The position numbers were made by a program, and so were the translations under genes. From positions 7,693,134 through 7,757,133 of the forward strand of contig JAULJL010000032.1 of assembly GCA_030761205.1 (NCBI GenBank): a stretch of 64,000 bases of DNA, read 5' to 3'. The notes under the pieces were generated by a model. The model was not told the DNA's origin. It saw only the letters and a program-made list of their open reading frames with translations, and ran no database searches. This document shows positions 23,070-34,286 of this stretch, piece after piece. The stretch's first letter is position 1. Each line of letters starts with the position of its first letter. This stretch comes from Fremontodendron californicum. Taxonomy: Eukaryota > Streptophyta > Magnoliopsida > Malvales > Malvaceae.

Positions 23070-23507
23070 TAGTACTTATTTTTGAATGGAGAAAGAGGGA
23101 TTTGAAAATTAGTTTAGGTGCATTATATATATCCGTCCAGTTCGAATTGAATAATGTTTGAGATAAATTTTTATAATCCAAGTAAATTTTGTTTGAATTA
23201 TTATTTAAATAATAAAAAATATTTTACAAGCTTTTAGGCAAGGTTGGATCGGACCTGAGCAAGCAAATTTTTTTTATTCAAATCTGATCCAATCCATGAA
23301 TTCTTCTAATTATATCAATTAGTTAGAGATATAGTAATTAATTTCCTTTTCTTATAAGAAAAAATATAGATAATTTTTTTATATATTTGAAGCTGGTTAC
23401 TAGAATTGAGATTTCAGCACTCTATTATAAATACTTAAAAGGTAAACTACTAAAAAGTAATCAATTTGACTAATTTTTAAGTTTCTTCTGATTATATATA
23501 TATAATA

Positions 23508-24178
23508 ACTTATATTAAGGTGGTCCTAAAAAGTGAAGTTTTTAGATATTAATAAAATAATGACACATCATAATTTTTTAAAGACATGTAATTGTCCTCA
23601 TCAAATATACTCTCTAACTCAATTTAACTCTAATGAATTTATTTAAAAATTAATAATTAATTAAAATAAATAAAAATTGAGTAAATTAAATGTAATTTAC
23701 TAAAACTCCTAAACTTGACCTAAGGTTTATCTGAAAAAAATTCCTAAGCATTGACTGTAAAACTTGGTTTCTCCAAAGGTATAATTCTTTTTCTTTTCCA
23801 TTCCCTGTAAGGATAAGGATGAGGATGAGGATGAGGACGAGGACGAGGACGAGGATGATTTAACAATGACAATTTTCTCACCATGCGGTCAATGCTAACT
23901 AGCTAGCTCCTCATCCATTTTATTTTGTTTCCCTTTCTTTAATTTTTTTCACTTTTTTTCTCGAGAGAAAAGGTAAGGAGAAACCAAAAAAGCAATGAGA
24001 ATTACATTGTAAAACTATGAAGTCATGAAGCTTACATAATGAGTAAATTGATTTAATGAAAATTGATTTGGTAAGGATGAGTATATAATAATAATTACAT
24101 GTATTTAAAAAATTATGATGTATCATTATTTTATTAGTGCCTAAAAATCTCACTTTTTAAAATGATCCTAATATAAGT
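23508..24178. mobile_element. Foldback element with ~150-bp arms
   Basis: The left arm begins ACTTATATTAAGGTGGTCCT, and the right arm read on the other strand begins ACTTATATTAGGATCATTTT. Both continue through 'aaaaagtga(a/g)', 'aataaaataatga(c/t)acatc' and 'acatgtaatt'. Pairing extends about 100-150 bp. The 671-bp element has no transposase, and the target duplication was not resolved. Inside it is a GA(T/C)-type triplet repeat (23813-23862). Confidence 0.6.
23813..23862 (+). repeat. GGATGA/GGACGA hexanucleotide repeat
   Basis: A run of gatgag and gacgag units inside the foldback element. It could encode Asp/Glu, but no reading frame extends beyond it. Confidence 0.8.
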
Positions 24179-24299
24179 GATTCCCTTCACTTGTTTATGG
24201 GAAAAAAAATTTCTTTAATTTCGTTCTTATGATGCATAATTATACTATTACTAGATGTTGTGGCATCCATAAGAAGAAAAACATGATTAGAAATGGCTT

Positions 24300-24640
24300 A
24301 TTACGAATTTTTTATTTTACTTTAAAAAAACTTTCCTTAAAAATGGGTTAAAAATAAAGTATTTTTATATTGCAATTTAAATTAACTTAAAAAAAGTAAA
24401 TAATTTATGAAATATTTAATTTACTAATTTATAATAAAATAAAATAAAAATTTTAATTTTAATTTTAATATTAATATTAATATTAATATTAATATTAATA
24501 TTAATATTATTTTATAAAAATAAATAATTTATGAAATATTCAATTTACTAATTCATAAATAAAAAGGAAAATTAAATAGAAATTTTAATATTAAAATTTA
24601 AATTTAAATTAATTTAAATAAATTCTCACACCTTTCTCTT
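24300..24640. repeat. AT-rich duplicated block with ATTAAT microsatellite
   Basis: 'aataatttatgaaatatt(t/c)aatttactaatt' occurs twice, near 24397 and 24520, flanking a pure (ATTAAT)n run at about 24460-24509. No coding content. Confidence 0.75.
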
Positions 24641-24688
24641 CATTTTTCTCTCTCTTCTATTCTCTCCTTGCTCCCGTCGGAGAGAGGT

Positions 24689-26161
24689 TGTTGATGGGTT
24701 TCATCACGCTAGTGCACGTATCATTAACAAGTAATAAAGTGATGAGTAAAGTATCGTTCCCATGAGGAATTGTTACTAAATTCGTTAATTTCTAAAATTA
24801 AAACAATTTAATCTTATTCAAACACACTATTAAAGTTTGTGAACTAAAAATTAAAGAAAATAAAACAACAAGCAAAGAAAACAAATTAAAATTTAGATTA
24901 ATCAATTGAGGAAAGCCTAGGATTACAATTTTCCTTAACACTTTGTTTGAACCTCTCATACTCTCTTAACTTGATTAATGACATTGAGTTGTTAACCTAA
25001 AGTTCTAATTTATTTATAAGTATCTTTCGATACTCTTATAAAAATATCTCTCTTAACCAATTAACTATATTCTTATGAAAATTGAATTACAGAGAAACAC
25101 ATTAAGTTTAAACTCTAAAATTGGTTACACATGACATGTAAGTATATTCCTATCTTAGATGCAACTCAATTCATCATAAAAAATGAATATGAAACACATA
25201 TTATTCAATCTATGTCTAACACTAAACTCCCTTTTCCAAGTTGTATTTAGGTTACCAAATCAATCTAATTGGTGATCAAGCAATTAGAAGTATTAAGCAC
25301 AAGATTGAATAAACAACTCAAATATCATTAAATCAAGTAAGAGAGTAAAATAATTCAAACTACATGTTGAGTTCGATTGTAATCCTAGAAAAACTAATTT
25401 AGTTCATGCTAAACATTGAAAACATAAAACAAAGGAGTTTCACCATCGTAAATATTACAAGAAAATAAAATAAGAGTAAAGAAAAAGAGAAAACTAAGAT
25501 TCGCCGGGTCTTCAGTCTTCAAGTCTCCAAAATCTCTATTGCCTTTTGTAAACTTTTGGTGGTTACTCTGCTCTTAGAAAAACTAGGTTTTTAAAAGCTA
25601 CAAGTACATAATTAAGTTTTAAAAGTTCCTATTTATAGGATTCCAAAAGCTTGGAAGGAGAAATTTGGCGTACAAGTAACAAGTAAGTCTTTCTCTTTTT
25701 TTTTTCCATATATGTGCCAGCGCTACTGCCTGATGCCTTAGATTCGAGGGGCTGGCTAGTGCCACGGTGCCATCCCTTCTAGTTGTTACATGCTGACTCT
25801 CCCGTCTTTTCGCACTTTCTCAACTGATTTGGATGACCAAATCTTATACGATTTGAGAAAGTAATATACCATTGGAAAGATCTAAAATTTAGCTTTAAAA
25901 GTTAAGAAAGAAGTTTTCTTGAATAAAGATTTCAATATTATGTTTTCCTAAAAACAAGTTTCAGAGGTCAAATATGTTCTTCTTGCTTTGCACCTAAAAA
26001 ATACAAAACACTAAGTTATTACCTAATTTAATCCTAAAATAAATAAATAAAACTAACCTAAAAACAAACTAAAAATTAGTAATTCCTAATTTAAACTCAA
26101 GGATTTAGCTAACTTTAATGCACAAAATGTGAATAACTAACTCTATTGCATAGAGTTATCA
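24689..26161 (-). mobile_element. Solo LTR, 1.47 kb, TGATAA class
   Basis: On the minus strand this begins TGATAACTCTATGC at 26161 and ends CCCATCAACA at 24689. It is flanked by gaggc (26162-26166) and gaggt (24684-24688) on the plus strand, a 5-bp target duplication with one change. Start, length and internal order resemble the LTRs of the 4.4 kb element at 34287-38704. The last part ('gtgggaacgat...cttattacttg'-type sequence) is typical of the U5 end of plant Ty3/gypsy LTRs that precede a GGCGCCGTTGCC-type primer site. No internal region is present on either side, hence a solo LTR. Confidence 0.65.
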
Positions 26162-26196
26162 GAGGCCTATCAGCCATAAGAAGGATTGACTTCGAC

Positions 26197-26403
26197 TAGA
26201 CCTAGCAATCCGTGTATGTGTATTGTGTCTCGTGTTTTTTTTTTTTTTTTGTCAATCTTGTAAACATGAACACGACATAAATTATTAAACATGTCAAAAT
26301 CCTAAACATAAATATGATACATGTATTAAACGTGTCAAGTTAATTGTATCATATTTATTAAACGTGTCGTGTTTTTTTATCGTATCCAAAATTATTAGGT
26401 CTA
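26197..26403. mobile_element. hAT-like MITE, 207 bp
   Basis: The ends TAGACCTAGCAAT and, on the other strand, TAGACCTAATAAT form a short terminal inverted repeat. The flanks acttcgac (26189-26196) and acttccgc (26404-26411) match at 6 of 8 bases, compatible with a mutated 8-bp hAT duplication. The interior repeats 'cgtgtc' and 'ttattaaac' in both orientations. Confidence 0.55.
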
Positions 26404-26411
26404 ACTTCCGC

Positions 26412-27569
26412 TTCCCAACACTGATCCCAACAGCTAGAGCCGAGGCTCCATTTTGCTTGGCAGGATCTGACGTGAGGGACCAGATCGAGTCATATCCCAA
26501 TTCGACTAGAGGTCCAAATTTAGCCTATTGCCCGTGCTGATCTAGCGTCGCTTAAGACAGTCATGCCTTTCTCTAGCCGGATCGACAATGAGGAGTCGAT
26601 TTTGCCCTCCCTCTTCGATCCTTCTCTCACTCTCCTCACTGCCTCCCCCTTCTCTCTCTAAAAGTTTTCCCTTTCTCTCTCCTTAAAAATTTTAAAAAAT
26701 AATTAATGGTAAAAAATTTCCAAATATTAGTATGAACTACAAAAATATCCTTGAAATGAACTTTCAAATTTAAAATTATCCAAAATAATTTTAAAATACT
26801 TTTCATGTCTTAAATAAAATTAGAGTTTTTTTTTCAAGTCAGCATTTTTCAACCATTGACATTTAATGGTAAAGTTAACGGAAACACCGACAAAGTTATC
26901 ATTTTATTATAATAATAATAATAGAATATAGGGATCATCAAGATATTTTTAAAATTACTAGAATTCCACACATTCACAATGTGAATGAAAATATATATTT
27001 TAAAATATAATAAAGTATATTTTTAAAAAATTAAATATAAAGATAAAATGGATAATTTTTGTAAGTGGGTACTTTTTAGAAAATTGGTAGTTTTTTAGAA
27101 GTAAATAGGTAAATTTTTATAAAAAAATTATTATATAAATATTAAAAGAGATATATATCTTATTTAATTTTTTTATTCTTTAACATTTAATGAATTTTTG
27201 CTATTTTCAATGACTGAATTGATGTTACTTGAGTCAGTAACAATAACTCAATCACTCCCTTTATCTATATTCTATATCTATATCTATATCTATATATTTA
27301 TATATTTCTCACTCCGTTTCGGAGTAAATAGGGGTAGTTTAGGTGTTTTAAAAATAAATTTAGGTCAAAGTGAAGTTTTGGCTTTTTTGTTTTTTTTTTA
27401 AATTAAAATATTTCTTACTCCATATATTTGATTCTTAATTAACTAATTAATTGAGTTGGAATTATGGGTATTTTTACATTTTTGAGATGTGTTACATTTT
27501 TTGAATGGGGTGATTTATGTTACTATTAGAAAATAAACTTAATTAATTAATTGCTTTACAATTACTTTT
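26412..27569. other. Intergenic interval, no gene seen
   Basis: A GC-richer part (26412-26640) is followed by AT-rich DNA. A TATC/ATATCT microsatellite lies at about 27266-27296, followed by a small palindrome ACTCCGTTTCGGAGT (27312-27326). Nothing codes convincingly. Confidence 0.4.
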
Positions 27570-27983
27570 AACTTTCATAGAGGTTACAATCTTTAAAAAG
27601 TGAGGTAAAGAAAAAAAAAGAAAAAGAAAATCAAGCGTCAATTAGCGGTTACACTTTTGAAATGTATATAAACTATTTATATATAAAAATAACTATTATT
27701 TAATTGCTTTTTTATTGAAATTTAATTTATAATTGATAAAATGTTTGCGGTTACATTTTTTAGTAGTATATTTTTAACTTTCATTGAGGTTACAATCTTT
27801 AAAAAGTGAGGTAAAGAAACAAAAAAAAAAAAATCAAGTGTCAATTAGCGGTTACACTTTTGAAATGTATATAAACTATTTATATAAAAAATAACTATGA
27901 TTTAATTGCTTTTTGATTGAAATTAAATTTATAATTGATAAAATGTTTGCGGTTACATTTTTTTAGTAGTATATAAACAATCT
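27570..27983. repeat. 206-bp tandem duplication
   Basis: 27570-27775 and 27776-27983 are near-identical, sharing 'aactttcat(a/t)gaggttacaatc', 'tcaattagcggttacactttt' and 'aaaatgtttgcggttaca'. A recent local duplication in unique-looking DNA. Confidence 0.9.
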
Positions 27984-28104
27984 TTCAATCTCTCATACTA
28001 CTCCATATCAGAATTATTGTTTCATAAACCTTCTTGATTGAAAGAAATTTTTTTTTTCATTATTTTTAGCAAGGTATATTATAACTTCATGAATTGCAAA
28101 ACAG

Positions 28105-28386
28105 AATTTTGATGGAGCACTGCATTGGACATGCAGTGGAAGATAGGTGGCATTGGAATTGTCATGTCGTGATGAGTTAGGAACAGTTGTGGGGGTTCTC
28201 TCTGCTATGTCAACAATGGTTATTGATCCTGCTACAGCAGAATTTCTGGCAGCATTGAGAGCCCTTGATTGGACCAAAACCTTGGGCTTCACCAAAATTA
28301 GACTTGAAGCAGATGCTTTGAGAATTTTAAAAAGGCTTGAATCACTTTCAATTGATCTTTCTCTGCTCAGGATTTATTATGCGTAA
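28105..28386 (+). pseudogene. RNase H-like domain fragment (RVT_3 type), broken
   Basis: The translation matches the plant RNase H-like domain found at the end of LINE ORF2 proteins and in many plant 'putative ribonuclease H' proteins. Visible parts are NFDGA (28105-28119, first catalytic Asp), IGGIGIV in a shifted frame, RDELGTVVG, the helix TAEFLAALRAL with the catalytic Glu, and LEADAL with an acidic residue. The reading frame has a stop at 28144-28146, and a shifted frame carries the IGGIGIV part, so at least two indels are needed. It stops at 28386, short of the usual C-terminal part. No reverse transcriptase precedes it, so it is an isolated remnant. Confidence 0.7.
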
Positions 28387-30390
28387 GAAGGAAAAGTAGA
28401 GTAATAATATTGTATGTTTCACTTTAATCTAAAGTTAATTGGGGTAATTTATGGTTTCTAAATGAAGTTGTTATAATGATTTTTTCGACCGCTAGATAAT
28501 TTTAAAAATAACATGGAGTCGTTATCAATTTTTTTTTGTTAGATGTGATTGAATATTCAAAAAAAAAAACTTATCATTTTAATAAAATTTTAAAATTAAT
28601 TGAAACTTATTAAAAAGATACCTTTGGTCTGCGAAAACAAAAATTGGATTCGTGAACACGGTTACTTGTAGGGAAGGATTACCAACGTCCGTCAATAAAA
28701 CGGTACCAATTAATCATGTATTTTCCTAAATCTCGATTTAATAGACTCAACAACGGTATTTAAAACTAATTCTGTTTTTTATTAATTTTTCCAAAATATG
28801 TTTATTAATTGAAAAAATGAATTGTCATTACTTTCTGAAAATGAAAGTGAACATAAATATTTTATCGAGAACCCTCATTAAATATTCTCAATACTTTTGG
28901 TAGTATTTAACGAGATCCTCTCACATCGAGATATCTTTGGAATAATTACTATGACATCCTTTGAATTCCGACGTCGATAATTTTCATTCACCCTTTTTAT
29001 TTGAATGCATATGACGCAAAAATTTAAGTATGGGATGCACATGGTTAAGCATATAGGACACGGGATTAAGTACATGATCATACAATTAAGCATGCGAAGC
29101 ATATTATTTGCAAATATGAGCATGACAAATATCGAGCACGTATATATTCATTTTCTTATTTATTTATTATCCCGATTGTCCCCACTTTGAGAACGAATTT
29201 TTCGTATTGAAAATATCGCCAAATATTCCCACTACTTGTGATGATATTTAACGAAATCCTCTCACCTCGGTATACCTCAGGAATCACTACTATGACATCC
29301 TTCGGATTCCGTCGTCGAAAATTCGTCGCCCATATTTATTTTTTATTTCTTTTTTCAAGATCGTTTTATATGCGTAGAAAGAAAATGCTCTTTTATTATT
29401 ATTTTTTTATTTGTGAAAAAAAATGTGGATCCTTTATCGAAAATGTTCGTAAAATACTCCCAATACTTTTTGTGATATTTTAATGAAATTTTCTCACCTC
29501 AAGATATCTTAAGAATCACTACTGTGACATCTTTTGAATTCTGTCATCGGCAGATCACCTTTCTTAAAACATTTTATCTTTCGCTTAAAAAAATGATGAA
29601 AATGCCTTTTATAATTGTTTCTGAAATAAAAGAAATTATTTATGTAAAAATAATTCCCGAATCACTCTGATACTTTCGATAATGTTTCGATAATTATTTT
29701 TACTCGAACCATTTCGAGGAAACGATGATACTTCGACCATTCCAAGAAAGAATAAGTTTTAGAGGATTTCTTTTAACGAAAATAATTTAAAGGATACATT
29801 TTCATCCGCGTGCACCGGAATAGCATCTTTGATTTTTTTTTTAAGTTATAATATATCTAATATTAATAATATATATATAGGCGTAAAGGACATGAAATAA
29901 AAATAATAATATAAAACAAATAAATAAATATAAAGTATAATAATTATTATAATAATAATAACAACTATATGTATAAAAAAGTAAAAAATAACTAAAATAA
30001 ATAATAAATAAATAAAATTACCAAAAGACTAGAGAGAATAGAAATAAAATAAAATAAAATAAAATAAAATAGAAAATACAGAATAGAGAATAGAGAATAG
30101 AGAATAAAAATAGCAAAGAAAAATGGAAAATGAACAATGTAAAAGCTTACCTCGAAAATCGCAAAAATCCAAATTTTGTTTGCTCGGATTAATTCCCAGA
30201 ATAAAACTCTCGAATTTTCCTTCTTCTTTTTTTTTTTTTTTTTTTTTTTTTCCTTTTTTTCTTTTCTTTTCTTTCCTTTTCTTTTTCTTTATTTTTTTGG
30301 CCTAGGTCTGGGTCAAGCGCAGGGACCCCGGGTTGAATCCCGGTCTGCGCGCGGACCCTCCCTTCCCCTAAACGGCGTCGTTTGGCTCCT

Positions 30391-30400
30391 CTTATATAAG
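30391..30400 (-). promoter_or_regulatory. TATA box of family 2 3' LTR
   Basis: The palindrome CTTATATAAG lies just after (in element direction) the pyrimidine-rich leader-like stretch and is followed by AAACGACGCCGTTT. The same motif and context recur in the other LTR at 45322-45331. The spacing suits a minus-strand LTR promoter, with the start about 30 bp to the left. Confidence 0.5.
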
Positions 30401-31122
30401 CCTTTTATTCTTTTATTCTTCATTTTTCTCTTTTACCTTCTCTCTCATTTCTCTCTTCTTTGAGAATCCTCTCCCCTCTTTCTAAAATTCATCAGAAGCC
30501 GGCCATCGTGCCGGCTGCTGTTTGCCTTCGTCAACCGATCTCTTTCAAAACTACACCAAATTTTTTCTCCTCTTCCCCTTTTTCCTTTTCTTAACTTTGT
30601 TTTCTCTAAAATCAAACCAAAACACCTAGATCTGACTTCGAAACTCGCGGCCAAAAACACCGTTTCCACTTCACCTTCCGATACACCACTTTATCACCGT
30701 TCAGATCTTCTAACCCACACCTAGAATCCCTCGAATCCCAAATGACTGAAATCTGGAAAGGCTTTGTTCTTTTATTTTCTTTTTTGTATTTTTGTGCTTG
30801 CTATTGTTCTTTGTGTTTGTTGTTGTGGCTTCTGTTGGTGTGTGGGTTGGTTGTGGATGAGATGAGGGTGATGACTAACTGATTCGGGACTGTTCAGGGG
30901 GAAGCCGAATGGCTTGGTGGTCTTCAAAAATAGGGCTGGGACCGAGTGGTGGTTGTTGTGCTTTTTGCTTGCCAAAAAAAAGGGGGAGCCGATAGTCTTT
31001 GGGTCTATCTCCTGGGAGTGGGAACCAAACCTTGAACTGTGTTTTGTTGCGGGGCTTTATACTATGTTTGGGGCGGTTGTGTAGACACTAGGTGGGTGGT
31101 AAATGAGGCCTATGGTGGTTGG

Positions 31123-31330
31123 TGCTAGCTGCTGGGGGTCTGTTTGGGCGGTGGAGCAATGATGGGGCATTGTTGTGGGTGCAAATGGGTTGATGGGTTA
31201 GGCAGGGGTAGGGGCGGTTGGTGCTAGGTGGGTGCAAGTGGGGCTGTGGAGTGGCGGTGGGAGCAGGCTAGTGATTAGGCCAGGGGAGATGGCAGGGCAG
31301 GCTGCCAGGGGGTGGCCTAGGTCTCCAGGC
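31123..31330 (+). other. G-run tract in LTR U3
   Basis: A sharply G-rich stretch with many GGGG/GGG runs (for example GGCAGGGGTAGGGGCGG) in otherwise AT-rich DNA. It lies in the U3 of the minus-strand LTR, so the G runs are on the strand opposite the element RNA. The same tract in the 5' LTR (about 46040-46134 and 51123-51250) is split by the solo LTR insertion. Confidence 0.6.
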
Positions 31331-31699
31331 AAATAGGGGGCTGGCTGCTGGGCTTGTTGCTGAGCAGACCCAGTGCTTGGCCCAATACTCAGGCCTCAAA
31401 CTGTGCATGGCCAAAAAGGCCCAAATAAATAATCACCAGGCCCAAAGTTTAATTTAATCAAGTCTAATTTAAATTTAAAACCAATTTAACTTAAACCCAT
31501 TTCGAATAATGCAACGGAACCAATTTACGACCTTTGAACATGAAAAATAATCTTACATCTAAAAAGGAAAACACTCGGGCTCGATTATTAATTCGAACTG
31601 AATTTAGTAAATCATCCATGACTCGGATAATTGAATTGGATTAATGGAGTTAGATCACTGAACAAGTGGACTTGACTCAGACAAAATTAGGTTGCTATA

Positions 31700-31715
31700 G
31701 CTGCCCCTCTTTGTA
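31700..31715 (-). other. Polypurine tract of the 23 kb element
   Basis: On the minus strand GTACAAAGAGGGGCAGC runs directly into the 3' LTR start TATAGCAACC. It matches in type and position the tract at 757-771. It fixes the element direction as minus, in agreement with gag. Confidence 0.8.
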
Positions 31716-32039
31716 CATTGCTGAGAATCAGGAATAGAGCAAAGACATAAGCAACAAATTTATCCAAAATCATTGATCCGCACAAAAATCCCTTTTTTTT
31801 TTTTTTTTTTTTTCACAATATTGAATTAAAAATTTGAAAAAGAACTACTACCTCTAGGCTTTACAACTTTAAAAAGAAAGTTTTCACACCTTTAAAAATT
31901 AAAACGATGTTCCTCTAATCAAAGGCTCCACAACTTTGAAAATTAAAAATGAATTTCGGATTTTTGACAATGAGTTTGAACACAACTTATATCACCATCT
32001 CACTTTTCCCCTTTAGTCTTACGAAAGTGAAGACTCATT

Positions 32040-32960
32040 CCCGGTTATCACCACCAGAAATAGAGTTTCGGATATCACCACCAAAAGCTTCGGATATCGC
32101 TATCGTAGACTTATTATAACAATATTTTCGGTTATCACCACCGGAAGCTTCAGATATCACAATCGAAGACTTATCAATCTCTTTTCTTGTTCACTTTCTG
32201 CCTTTAGTCTTATGAAAGTGAAAACTCTTTTTCGGATATCACCACTAAAAGCTTCGGATTTCACCACCGAAGATTTATCATAACCAAATTATGGATATCA
32301 CCATCGAAAGCTTTGGATATCGCCTATCGAAGACTCGACAAAACCACTGAAGCTTTGGATATCTCCACCATAGACTCGAACAACTCTTATCTAATCCACT
32401 TTCTACCTTTAGTCTTACGAAAGCAAAAACTAATTTCCCGATATCACCACCGAAAACTTCGGATATCGCCACCAAAGATTTAACATAACCAAATTTCAGA
32501 TATCACCATCGAAAGCTTTGGATATCGCCACCGAAGACTTATAATAAGTGAATTTTCGGATATCACCACCAGAAGCTTCGAATATCGCCACGAAGACTTA
32601 TCATAACCAAATTTCGGATATCACCACCAAAAGCTTTGGATATCACCACCGAAGACTTATCATAACTGAATTTTTGGATATTACCACCGGAAGCTTCGGA
32701 TATCCCCACCGAAGACTTACCATAACCAAATTTCGAATATCACCGCCGAAAGCTTCGGATATCACCATCGAAAACTTATCATGACTGAATTTTTGGATAT
32801 CACCACCGGAAGCTTCAGATATCACCACCGAAGACTTATTATAATTGAATTTATGGATATCACCACCAGAAGCTTCGGATATCGCCATAGAAGACTTATC
32901 ATAACTGAAATTTCTTATCAGATGCTTCGGATATCACCACCGAAGACTTTACCAAATCTT
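32040..32960 (-). repeat. ~59-bp minisatellite in retroelement 3' UTR
   Basis: About 14 units, regular from 32470 to 32950 with a 58-60 bp period and irregular before. Each has GGATATCACCACCG(A/G)AAGC and 'gaagacttatcataac' phrases. Open frames across it on both strands come from the repeat. It lies about 340 bp from the polypurine tract, in the 3' UTR, as does the unrelated array at 1-505. Confidence 0.9.
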
Positions 32961-34281
32961 AAACATTCTTCATTTAAAAAATTTATAAATATTCTTCAAC
33001 TTTGACAACTCCACATAACCATCCATTAATTCAAAAAAAATATTTTCCATATATTTTCCAAAACATAGGAATTTTCTTACTCGAAAATTTCCTACCTTTG
33101 AAATCATCAACTTTTATTTAAACATGTCTTTCCTTGTGCAATGAATGTCGTGTTTGTTTTATAAATGCAATGGTTTGTTGATGATGCACATGCCCCCTTA
33201 CTAATGCAACTAATAAAGATTCTCACTACATGGTGCAGTGCAATGCAAGTATTCACTAAATGCCATGATGCATATGCTCTCTGAATGATACAAGTATCTC
33301 CCAAAATGTCTGACATTGGCTTTCCCCAGGTTTGCCTCGACCTTCCTATTTCACTTTCCTTTTTTCATTACAAAACGCCCTGAACTAGCAAGTGCTAAAA
33401 TTAATCATCTCATGCATCTTACCGAGGACAAATTGATTTCTTGTCAAATAGGAAAGGAATATACTTTTTCAAATCTTCATCCAAATATCTTTTATCTGTT
33501 TTCCCCTAAGAGAAAACAGTTTCCCAACCCAACATCATTATGTTGATCCCCATATTATCTTGTTAACCTATGCAAAATCTCCCCTTGAGATTGCTCTTGA
33601 AGCGTTCTCTTTTTTTTTCAAAACTTTTTCTCATCCTAATTTGAAGACATCTCTATATAAATGAAATTCGTTCCAATATTTATGTACCCTATGATCATGA
33701 GAACTCTTTCTTTTTATCAAAACATTGTATTTTCCAAGAAATTAAAAATTCCACACATTTTTAGAGAAAACCTTTCTTTGGTCAAGACTTTTTGTCAAAA
33801 GCTTATCATGATATTCTTAAAAAGTCGCTTCAACTTTTTACAATTCACCTTTTTCGTTGTCTTTCTCCAAAACTTTTATCTAGAAAAACTTTTTGAACAA
33901 ATGTTGCCCCACAAAAATTATTTCCTATTATCAAAGTATGTTCTTTTTCGAACAATCTTTTTGAAACAATCGTTTAAAAAAGAAAAAGTGACATTCAAGC
34001 TCTTGAAAATCGATGACCACTATTAGAAAACTTTGGATGCAATGGCAGTTTGGTCTTTTCAAATGACATGGCCTCACAAGGTTTTGGTTCATTCAGGAAA
34101 AGGTTTTCATAGAAAACATGCCCCTATCATCTAGGCTTACCAATGAAACATGAATCTTCTGGAAACAATGAATTCCTCGAGACAGACTTTATGAAATGAT
34201 TCATTTTTGAAGTGCAAGGAAATTGGACATCTTTTAGTCTCCTTGTAATGGTAATTTGGACAAGCGTCAAAACTAGCCGTG
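32961..34281 (-). other. Noncoding internal region of the 23 kb element
   Basis: No conserved protein found on either strand. A 121-residue plus-strand frame (33661-34026) lacks homology and is read antisense to the element. Confidence 0.5.
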
Positions 34282-34286
34282 ACAGG

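Larger units (their letters stand above)
28479..31699 (-). mobile_element. 3' LTR of family 2 element (3.2 kb)
   Basis: Matches 43873-51590 in order once the nested solo LTR is removed. The inner edge reads TATAGC next to the polypurine tract, a change from the TGTAGC of the other copy. Sub-regions, in element direction, are a G/C-rich U3 (about 31400-30500 on this map), a TATA box at 30391-30400, and a long AT-rich downstream part with (TAAAA)n and AATAGAG repeats near 30040-30100. It contains the block GGAAGGATTA (about 28674) shared with family 1 LTRs. Confidence 0.85.

Noticed and set aside
32278..32888. Frames with repeated EASGGDI peptides on both strands
   Set aside because: Produced by the ~59-bp minisatellite; both strands stay open for the same reason.
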